Assembly: GCA_014155875.1 (NCBI GenBank)
Contig: JACEFZ010013481.1
Coordinates: forward strand, 219,501 to 283,500
Source: Cepaea nemoralis
Lineage: Eukaryota; Mollusca; Gastropoda; Stylommatophora; Helicidae
Direction of reading: 5' to 3'
DNA length: 64,000 nt
Shown here: piece by piece, positions 54,546 to 64,000 of the stretch
Layout of the letters: each line of letters opens with the position of its first letter
How positions within the stretch are numbered: position 1 is the first letter of the stretch
Translations under genes and position numbers: made by a program
Notes under the pieces: generated by a model
Database searches by the model: none
What the model was told of the DNA's origin: nothing
What the model saw: the letters and a program-made list of their open reading frames with translations, nothing else

Positions 54546-55420
54546 TGTCGTGATGGATCAAGCTGAAGACATTCTTCAACAGGTGTGTTCACTTGAGGAC
54601 TTAGAACCTGGCGAGGAGTGGGTACAAGTGCCAACAGATTTCTGCACATCCTTTTCAGTTTGCATCCAACTAGACAGTAAATGCAGACAAGAAAATCCGG
54701 CTGCTGTGGAGGCGGAAGTACAAGCATTGATTTTCGAGAATTCGCTAGACGGTGATGCTGTCATTTACACAGATGGGTCGGTCGTCCGACATGTGAGAAG
54801 CTCATGGGCCTTTATGGCTCAGGCCGGAGGGAGAATTGTGAAGGAGGACTCTGGTGCTTTTGCTGAGACCACAAGTAGCCTGACTATGGAAGTCATGGCA
54901 GTAAGTAAAGCAATAACATGGCTCGAGACACAGACATTCACTAGGGCATGTTTCCTTAGCAACTCAATGAACATGCTCAAGAGGATAGAGATGGGGGGAT
55001 CCGAAGAATGGTTGCTGTCTCTGGAGTTGTCTCGGCTGGCAAAGATTAGTTTCATCTTCGTGCCAGGGCATGCAGGAGTACAAGGGAATGAGCGGGCTGA
55101 CAAGCTCGCAGGTAACGCTACTGTGGAGGGCGGGCGCGCCATGGACCAGGCTGACATTCTGAATGCTCTACGAGAAGTAAGACTTTTGCGAGAACCAAGT
55201 GATGACTGTGAATCTACAACCATGGCCAGACTGCGAGAACAACAAATTAAAAGAGGGGTGGCCAAACAAGAACACTACGCAGGAAGCCAAAGAAGACTGA
55301 TAAACCAACACAGAACTGGTGTCGTTAGCCGCTACATGCTGCGGGATTTGCTGAGGAGAGGATCCGAGCACTTATGGACTGAATGGTTCGATGTGTAATG
55401 AGGATGATCTGTCGACTAAC
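54546..55420 (+). pseudogene. 5'-truncated LINE 3' end with RNase H domain
   Basis: Open frame to TAA 55396-55398. RNase H motifs: VIYTDGSVV (first Asp), LTMEVMAV (Glu), then CFLSNSMNML where the usual LSDS Asp is Asn, and FVPGHAGVQGNERADKLAG (last Asp). The C-terminal part (KQEHYAGSQRRLINQHRTG...EHLWTEWFDV) matches the pattern of the copy at 29573. The 3' end gatctgtcgactaactatct is followed by the local repeat. The first Met of the frame lies in the repeat, so it is not a native start. The Asp-to-Asn change suggests loss of RNase H activity. Confidence 0.82.
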
Positions 55421-55515
55421 TATCTAACTAATATCCTCTACTTTGAAACTGGTCCGATTCTCTACTGTCCCGTTGGTCATATTCTCTACAGTCTAGCTGG
55501 TCAGATCCTCTACAG

Positions 55516-55722
55516 CAGGGGTGGCCAACACGAGGCCCGCGGCCCGCCGGGAGTCGTGTTGTGGCCCGTGGAGTGGGAAACGATGATGTGGTCGAAGTGT
55601 AGCACGCTTGCTTGTTTACTTTAATTAACAAAAAATTAAAAAATAAAAATTACATGCGTGGCCCGCCAGGAAATATTATTTCTGAAATTTGGCCTGCCTG
55701 CTGAAAAAGTTGGCCACCTCTG
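55516..55722. mobile_element. Second hAT-type MITE
   Basis: 207 bp with ends CAGGGGTGGCCAAC (55516-55529) and GTTGGCCACCTCTG (55709-55722), 13 of 14 matching. Perfect 8-bp duplication ctctacag at 55508-55515 and 55723-55730. No coding sequence. Confidence 0.9.
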
Positions 55723-55944
55723 CTCTACAGTCTAGTTGGTCATATTCTCTACTGTCCTATTGGTCATATTCTCTACTGTCTAATTGGTCAGATCCTCTAC
55801 AGTCCAGTTGGTCAGATTTTCTATTGTCCTGTTGGTCGTATTGTCTACTGTCTAGTTAGTCAGATTCTCTACAGTCTAGTTAGTCAGATTCTCTACTCTT
55901 TAATTGGTCAGATTCTCTACTATCTAGTTGGTCAGATCCTCTAC

Positions 55945-56440
55945 TGTCTAGTTGTCACATTGTCTGTTGCCCAGATCCTCTACTGTCTGGTTGTCACATT
56001 GTCTGTTGCCCAGATCCTCTACTGTCTAGTTGTCACATTGTCTGTTGCCCAGATCCTCTACTGTCTAGTTGTCACATTGTCTGTTGCCCAGATCCTCTAC
56101 TGTCTAGTTGTCACATTGTCTGTTGCCCAGATCCTCTACTGCCTAGTTGTCACATTGTCTGTTGCCCAGATCCTCTACTGTCTAGTTGTCACATTGTCTG
56201 TTGGCCAGATCCTCTACTGTCTAGTTGTCACATTGTCTGTTGCCCAGATCCTCTACTGTCTAGTTGTCACATTGTCTGTTGCCCAGATCCTCTACTGTCT
56301 AGTTGTCACATTGTCTGTTGCCCAGATCCTCTACTGTCTAGTTGTCACATTGTCTGTTGCCCAGATCCTCTACTGTCTAGTTGCTCAGATTCTGTGCTGT
56401 CTAGTTGGTCAGATCCTATACTGTCTAGTTGGCCATGCGC
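55945..56440. repeat. 39-bp minisatellite (third family)
   Basis: About 12 nearly identical copies of tctagttgtcacattgtctg plus ttgcccagatcctctactg, derived from the neighbouring 24-bp repeat. Confidence 0.94.
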
Positions 56441-56446
56441 TCTTGC

Positions 56447-57265
56447 AGAAAGGCAGTGTAGTCATGTGCAGGCACAACCCTATGTTAGCAGGTGATCTGA
56501 GGGCAGTCATGTGCAGGCACAAACCTCTGTTAGCAGGTAATCTGAGGGCAGTCATGTGCAGGCACAAACCTCTGTTAGCAGGTGATCTGAGGGCAGTCAT
56601 GTGCAGGCACAACCCTATGTTAGCAGGTGATCTAAGGGCAGTCATGTGCTGGCACAACCCTATGTTAGCAGGTGATCTGAGGGCAGTCATGTGCTGGCAC
56701 AACCCTATATTAGCAGGTGATCTGAGGGCAGTCATGTGCAGGCACAACCCTATGTTAGCAGGTGATCTGAGGGCAGTCATGTGCTGGCACAACCCTATGT
56801 TAGCAGGTGATCTAAGGGCAGTCATGTGCTGGCACAAACCTCTGTTAGCAGGTGATCTAAGGGCAGTCATGTGCTGGCACAACCCTATGTTAGCAGGTGA
56901 TCTGAGGGCAGTCATGTGCAGGCACAACCCTATGTTAGCAGGTGATCTGAGGGCAGTCATGTGCTGGCACAACCCTATGTTAGCAGGTGATCTGAGGGCA
57001 GTCATGTGCAGGCACAACCCTATGTTAGCAGGTGATCTAAGGGCAGTCATGTGCTGGCACAACCCTATGTTAGCAGGTGATCTGAGGGCAGTCATGTGCA
57101 GGCACAACCCTATGTTAGGTGATCTGAGGGCAGTCATGTGCAGACAACCCTATGTTAGCAGGTGATCTGAGGGCAGTCATGTGCAGGCACAACCCTATGT
57201 TAGCAGGTGATCTGAGGGCAGTCATGTGCAGGCACAACCCTATGTTAGCAGGTGATCTGGAGTTT
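56447..57265. repeat. 45-bp minisatellite related to a helicase exon end
   Basis: About 18 copies with caggcacaaccctatgttag and caggtgatctgagggcagtc. The core atgttagcaggtgatctgag closely matches the end of the exon at 57507-57732 and its donor (atgttagcaggcgatctcag, then gttagt), pointing to an origin from that exon-intron junction. Confidence 0.93.
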
Positions 57266-57506
57266 CTGTGTTGATGTAGTTTACAGTTGTTATATTGTCT
57301 GGTGTGTCTTATCTGACGGTTGTAGAGACAGGGGTTGGCAGTGAGAAATAGCTAGATAGTTTGGCAAAGTAGCTTGGAAGACAACCAGTGGTCAACCTTA
57401 GGATGAGGGTGATATCTCATCTCTGTGTCTATGTTTGTGTTCTATGAGTGCTGATAAGTATCCATTGAATGTATTCATTATGTTGATCTATTTGCTTCCT
57501 TGGCAG

Positions 57507-57732
57507 ATCTGATAGTGGATCAAGAGGACGGTTTGACAGAAACCGAGGGGGTGGTGGCGGTGGTCGTGGAGGCTATGACAGGGGAGGGCGGTCAGACAGA
57601 GATGGAAGGTCATTTCTGAAGGGATCAGAGCCTGGGCAGAACTTGAGGAAGCCAAAGTGGGATCTGAGCAAACTGCCTAAATTTGAGAAAAACTTTTACC
57701 AGGAGCACCCAAATGTTAGCAGGCGATCTCAG
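57507..57732 (+). CDS. DDX5/DDX17: DDX5/DDX17-type RNA helicase exon (N-terminal region)
   Basis: 226-bp exon with acceptor ttccttggcag and donor TCTCAG/gttagt. The first base completes a codon from an upstream exon outside the repeats; no upstream exon is found in the window. It encodes a Gly/Arg-rich stretch ([20 protein letters not shown]), then [23 protein letters not shown], the signature N-terminal flank of the p68/p72 subfamily of DEAD-box RNA helicases, which act in splicing, transcription and microRNA processing in the nucleus. It ends in phase 0. The G/R-rich part is shorter and more Gly-rich than in vertebrate DDX17, as expected for an invertebrate member. Confidence 0.92.
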
Positions 57733-58300
57733 GTTAGTTGTGCTTGTCTGATGTGCCTGCTTGTCTGTGTGTGTGTGTGTGTGTTGGGGCATCTTCGTGT
57801 ATGAGTTATGACTGTGTGAGTGTTTGTGTAATTGACGGATGTATGTATGTTTGTGTGTGTTTATAGATATATGTGTTTTTGTGTACATACATAGCGCGCG
57901 CACACACACGCAAGCATGAACATATGTATGTATGTGTGTCTGTCTTTCCATCCTCTGTCTGTCCATTCAGGTTGTGTGTGTATGTTTGTGAGTGTGTGAA
58001 GGAATGTGTATGATTGAGCATATTTTGGAGGAAGAGAGAGAGAGAGAGAAAGTATTTATTTATGTGTGGATGAATGTGTGTTGGTGTTATTAAGTAGGTG
58101 TTTGGCTTAGATTTTGTGTAAATGATGTATGTGTTTATGCATGTGTGAATATGTGTATATGTGTGTGCTTCTGTCTGTAAGTCTCAACATGGTAATATAC
58201 ATTGTTTATGTACACAGCATTCATTTAACAATGTTTTTTTGTATGTGAACATAGCATGCACAATAGATCATTGGCATACGAAAGATGAGTGGTTGGAAGG
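57733..58300. other. Intron with GT-rich low-complexity sequence
   Basis: Degenerate GT-rich stretches (57765-57960 and 58030-58160), a short GCGC/CACA run near 57895 and (GA)n near 58033. No exon seen. Confidence 0.7.
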
Positions 58301-58309
58301 GCCGAATGT

Positions 58310-58905
58310 AAGAATCAGCTGTATTACCATGATGTGTGGATCGTTGTGGCATGCTAGAATAACCTGTATCAACATGATGTGTGGAAGGTTGTGACATGCT
58401 AGAATCATCTGTATCACCATGATGTGTGGAGTGTTGTGACATGCTAGAATCAGCTGTATCACCACGATGTGTGGAGGGTTGTGACATGCTAGAATCAGCT
58501 GTATCACCATGATGTGTGGAGTGTTGTGACATGCTAGAATCAGCTGTATCACCATGATGTGTGGAGTCTTGTGACATGCTAGAATCAGCTGTATCACCAT
58601 GATGTGTGGAGTGTTGTGACATGCTAGAATCAGCTGTATCACCATGATGTGTGGAGTGTTGTGACATGCTAGAATCAGCTGTATCACCATTATGTGGGGA
58701 GTGTTGTGACATGCTAGAATCAGCTGTATCACCATGATGTGTGGAGTGTTGTGACATGCTAGAATCAGCTGTATCACCATGATGTGTGGAGTGTTGTGAC
58801 ATGCTAGAATCAGCTGTATCACCATGTGTGGAGTGTTGTGACATGCTAGAATCAGCTGTATCACCATGATGTGTGGAATGTTGTGACATGCTAGAATCAT
58901 GCACA
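58310..58905. repeat. 45-bp minisatellite (second family)
   Basis: About 13 copies with cagctgtatcaccatgatgt and ggagtgttgtgacatgctag. A 227-codon Ser/His-rich - strand frame is repeat-derived. Confidence 0.94.
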
Positions 58906-58964
58906 GATATCCTCTAATTGCCATTGAAGAACTCAGCAGATGAAGCCTGGAACACATTCAGGGT

Positions 58965-59213
58965 TCTCTGTGACAGACCACTCATGTTCTCTTGTATTTC
59001 TCATGATCTCTGTGACAGACCACTCATGTTCTCTTGTATTTCTCATGATCTCTGTGACAGACCACTCATGTTCTCTTGTATTTCTCATGATCTCTGTGAC
59101 AGAGCACTCATGTTCTCTTGTATTTCCCATGATCTCTGTGACAGACCACTTATGTTCTCTTGTATTTCTCATGATCTCTGTGACAGACCACTCATGTTCT
59201 CTTGTATTTGTGT
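58965..59213. repeat. 42-bp minisatellite next to an exon
   Basis: Six copies with ctctgtgacagaccactcat and gttctcttgtatttctcatg. The last copy passes into the pyrimidine-rich acceptor of the exon at 59229. Confidence 0.94.
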
Positions 59214-59228
59214 GACCTCCTTCCACAG

Positions 59229-59325
59229 GCTGAGGTTCAACATTTTTATCAGACCAACCAGATCACGGTCCACGGACAGTCCATACCCAAACCTATCTTT
59301 ACATTTGAAGAGGGCTGCTTCCCAG
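59229..59325 (+). CDS. DDX5/DDX17: DDX5/DDX17-type helicase exon
   Basis: 97-bp exon, acceptor tgacctccttccacag, donor CCCAG/gtcaga, phase 0 to phase 1. Encodes AEVQHFYQTNQITVHG and IPKPIFTFEEGCFP, equivalent to the E-V-x-x-[Y/F]-R-x-x-x-x-I-T-V-x-G...P-K-P-x-x-x-F segment before the Q motif of the family. Confidence 0.92.
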
Positions 59326-59644
59326 GTCAGACATATGCTTGTGTTGTGTGGTGAATGTGTTCTCATGTTATTTGCATTTATTATATGATGTGTGGGTTCC
59401 TATTTATGATACATCAGGTGCACGTACGCTATAGGAATATCCTTAAAACATACTGATTGATATTTGATATCTTCTTTATCTTCTATTGTGTATAGATACA
59501 TGGTAAATTATATTGGTTTCTTTTATGTCATATGTGTTCTGTGTACAACATACTATTTATGTGAGATAGGTTATTTGTAGATTATACACATTTATTTTAT
59601 GCTGCAAGTGTTCCTTGTATATTATATGGGTTACTTACATTACT

Positions 59645-60357
59645 TGTATGATATCGATCAATCAGGTGCCATCTCCACAATGAAGATAGGTTGTAATGGA
59701 TCTCCAACACTGTCTGTCTCTCGCCTTGACTGTACATTCTGTCAGGCTGATGTTCATTCATCTCTTGATGTTATCTTCCCACTTGTATCGTTGTCTACCT
59801 CTTGCTCGCTTGCCTTACCCTGCAGTATGATTTGTATGAGAGTATTATGTCTTTTAACGTGGCCGAAATATTTCACTTGCCTCTTTTTTATTTATTTCAT
59901 CAGCTCTCTTTTCATTCCCAGTTTTTCTAGAACCTCTGTATTTGATTGTTTCTATTTCCATGAAATACAAAATATTCTTCTGTATATCCACATATTCAGG
60001 GCATCTATTCAACTTTATAGTTGAATGTACGTAACATTTGACAATTCTCATTCTTAATGCATTGTTAATCTCTCTAGATGTTAATATTGATTGATTTCAT
60101 GCTGTTGAAAGCATTTTTGGCCATTCCTATTCTCTTTTTGATTTCTATTTCACTTCTGCCATCATCTGTTATTATATGTCTGAGATAGGAGAAACTTGTT
60201 ACTTGTTCTAGTATCTCCCCGTTTACTTTGATGTTCATTGATGATCTTTCCTTTCCATTGCCAATTATCATAGTTTTTGTTTTTAGGATGTTAATATCTA
60301 AGCCACATTCTGCACTATGCCTTTTTACTTGTTCCACTAGGTTTTGTATGTTATATG
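59645..60357 (-). pseudogene. RTE-like LINE 3' end, - strand
   Basis: 60337-60074 reads EQVKRHSAECGLDINILKTK...GEILEQVTSFSYLRHIITDDG...KKRIGMAKNAF, the RT C-terminal region. Further along, at about 59860-59650, a broken frame has VKYFGHVKRHNTLI and a C-terminal RDRQ-W-like pattern. The middle is deleted or diverged. The 3' end is near atcgatcaatcagg (59657-59665). Confidence 0.75.
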
Positions 60358-60419
60358 GGTTTTTGTGAATGTATAATACATCTCCTGTATTTATACAAAT
60401 GTCTCCACAATGTAGATAA

Positions 60420-61375
60420 GTAAATTAATGTAGCATTTATAGAACAAAAATGCCTACATAACGTATAGAAATACATGTCTACATAATTTATAGAAATACA
60501 TGACTAGACTATTAATAGAAATACACATCTACATAATGTACCGAAATACATGTCTACATAATTTATAGAAATACATGACTAGATTATTAATAGAAATAAA
60601 TGTCTACATAATGTACAGAAATACATGTCTACATAATGTACAGAAGTAAATGTCTACATAATGTACAGAATTAAATGTCTATATAATGTACAGAAGTAAA
60701 TGTCTATATAATGTACACAAGTAAATGTCTATATAATGTATGGAAGTAAATGTCTATATAATGTATAGAAGTAAATGTTTATATAATGTATAGAAGTAAA
60801 AGGTCGCTTAAAAGTGACTTTTTACTTCTATACATTATATAAACATAAAATATCATCATATAAACAAATCATCATATAAACAAATCTCACAAATCTCAAA
60901 CAAATATCATCATATAAACAAATCATATAAACATACAAATGTTTATATAATGTATAGAAGTAAATGTCTATAAAATGTACGGAAGTAAATGTCTATATAA
61001 TGTACGGAAGTAAATGTCTTCATAATGTGCGGAAGTAAATGTTTATATAATGTCTAGAAGTAAATGTTTATATAATGTACGGAAGTAAATGTCTTCATAA
61101 TGTACAGAAGTAAATGTTTATATAATGTCTAGAAGTAAATGTTTATATAATGTACAGAAGTAAATGTCTTCATAATGTGCGGAAGTAAATGTCTACATAA
61201 TGTGCGGAAGTAAATGTCTACATAATGTACGGAAGTAAATGTCTACATAATATACGGAAGTAAATGTCTACATAATGTACGGAAGTAAATGTCTACATAA
61301 TGTACGGAAGTAAATGTCTACATAATGTACGGAAGTAAATGTCTACATAATGTATGGAAGTAAATGTCTACATAA
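60420..61375. repeat. 25-bp minisatellite with internal inversion
   Basis: About 35 units like ataatgtacggaagtaaatg plus tctac. At 60777-60844 the orientation flips, forming a 25-bp perfect inverted repeat (60777-60801 and 60820-60844) with an 18-nt loop. Direct units resume at about 60930. The array continues at 61655-61830 beyond a LINE insertion. Confidence 0.93.
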
Positions 61376-61640
61376 TTAGTTAGTTAGTCTTTCCTCTTGA
61401 GCCTAAGGCGGCGCATAGGGCAGAAGTCCTGTCTCTCCATGCTTGGCGGTTCGCTGCTACCTGTTGTAGATCTTGGATATTTACTTGGCCATTGAATGAG
61501 CCTTCTCTAATGATGGTTCTACGCAGGGTCTCTCTTGGTCTTCCCCGTTTTCTTTTCCCTACTGGTGACCATATGAGGGCTTGGTAGGGGAGTCTTGACT
61601 TGTCCATTCTGAGTACATGGCCGATGTAGTATCATAATAC
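61376..61640 (-). pseudogene. Short LINE 3' end, - strand
   Basis: RMDKSRLPYQALIWSPVGKRKRGRPR...LQQVAANRQAWRDRTSALCAA, the typical C-terminal end of CR1/RTE-like LINEs (G-K-R-x-R-G-R-P-R, then A-x-D-R-x-x-W-R). Preceded by YIGHVL. Ends in a taactaactaa tail at 61376-61386 (complement). Strong 5' truncation; frame intact over 75 codons. Confidence 0.82.
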
Positions 61641-61959
61641 ATAGGCCGATAGTAGTACATAATGTACGGAAGTAAATGTCTATATAATGTCTAGAAGTAA
61701 ATGTTTATATAATGTCTAGAAGTAAATGTCTATATAATGTACAGAAGTAAATGTCTATATTAATGTACAGAAGTAAATGTCTATATTAATGTACAGAAGT
61801 AAATGTCTTAACTATGTATAGAAGTAAACTTCTTCATAATGTTTAGACTGTCTACACTATTTATATAAATAAATGTCTACATAGTGCACACAATGTACAC
61901 ACAAACATGTCAGCACAGTGAACAAAACGTTAACACCCACCCTGCAAGTGGAACCCAAT

Positions 61960-63370
<1,411 letters not shown>

Positions 63371-63439
63371 ATGATTTATTTGGTCTATGATTTATTTATA
63401 ATACCACGTATTGTTTGGCACTCAAAGAAGTTGAAGAAA

Positions 63440-64000
63440 GAAATAGGAGGGATTATAGGAGGGACTAGACAACATAAAAATAGGAGGGACTAGACAACAT
63501 AAAAATAGGATGGATTATAGGAGGGACTAGACAACATAAAAATAGGAGGGACTAGACAACATAAAAATAGGAGGGATTATAGAAGGGACTAGACAACATA
63601 AAAATAGGAGGGATTATAGGAGGGACTAGACAACATAAAAATAGGAGGGATTATAGGAGGGACTAGACAACATAAAAATAGGAGGGATTATAGGAGGGAC
63701 TAGACAACATAAAAATAGGAGGGACTAGACAACATAAAAATAGGAGGGACTAGACAACATAAAAATAGGAGGGATTAGACAACATAAAAATAGGAGGGAC
63801 TAGACAACATAAAAATAGGAGGGATTAGACAACATAAAAATATGAGGGATTAGACAACATAAAAATAGGAGGGACTAGACAACATAAAAATAGGAGGGAT
63901 CAGACAACATAAAAATAGGAGGGATTAGACAACATAAAAATAGGAGGGACTAGACAATATAAAAATAGGAGGGATTAGACAACATAAAAATAGGAGGGAC
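63440..64000. repeat. 25-bp minisatellite
   Basis: Units gactagacaacataaaaata plus ggagg, some with an extra gattatagga step. It runs past the end of the window. Confidence 0.94.

Noticed and set aside
55960..57165. 401-codon + strand frame spanning two arrays
   Set aside because: Made of 13- and 15-residue repeats from the 39- and 45-bp minisatellites, whose units are multiples of three; the opposite strand is open too.
58221..58957. 227- and 229-codon Ser/His- or Ile/Leu-rich - strand frames
   Set aside because: Translations of the 45-bp minisatellite; two frames open at once on the same strand.

Overview
The window is animal genomic DNA. Two multi-exon host genes lie on the + strand with GT/AG introns. 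The introns are filled by minisatellite arrays and transposable elements. The mix (tRNA-derived SINEs, RTE/BovB-like and RNase-H-bearing LINEs, Gypsy LTR elements, hAT MITEs, a Polinton/adintovirus-like fragment) fits a marine lophotrochozoan, most likely a mollusc. That placement is inference; no marker gene fixes the species.

Layout. (1) 1-39,230: part of a gene for an organic solute transporter alpha (SLC51A/OST-alpha)-like membrane protein. Exons are at 1605-1770 (3' end uncertain), 15379-15631 and 27710-27920/27924, with a probable 54-bp exon at 39177-39230. Its introns hold three LTR retrotransposons with target-site duplications (TSDs). Element A (5827-14671, + strand) is a young conventional Gypsy element. 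Element B (15852-25361, - strand) has integrase encoded before reverse transcriptase, as in the Gmr1 group. Element C (32077-38875, - strand) has 2.2-kb LTRs and encodes only Gag, a protease-like domain and the integrase GPY/F tail, so it looks non-autonomous. A rearranged SINE (25568-26102) carries an inverted fragment of a solute-transporter exon. (2) 39.5-57.4 kb: minisatellites, LINE debris in both orientations, nested SINEs, two hAT MITEs and a decayed viral-like block (43.5-45.95 kb) with a Bcl-2-like pseudogene and a zinc-finger/Polinton-like pseudogene. (3) 57,507-64,000: N-terminal exons of a DDX5/DDX17-type DEAD-box RNA helicase (57507-57732, 59229-59325, 62464-62597), whose introns are again mainly minisatellites.

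Nearly every mobile element sits inside a tandem array. Several arrays run up to exon edges and contain splice-site-like or exon-derived sequence. The main leads are the Gmr1-like domain order, the gag-only element, the exon-carrying inverted SINE, the viral-like Bcl-2 fragment, and minisatellites whose units look like complete 3' splice sites or copies of an exon end.
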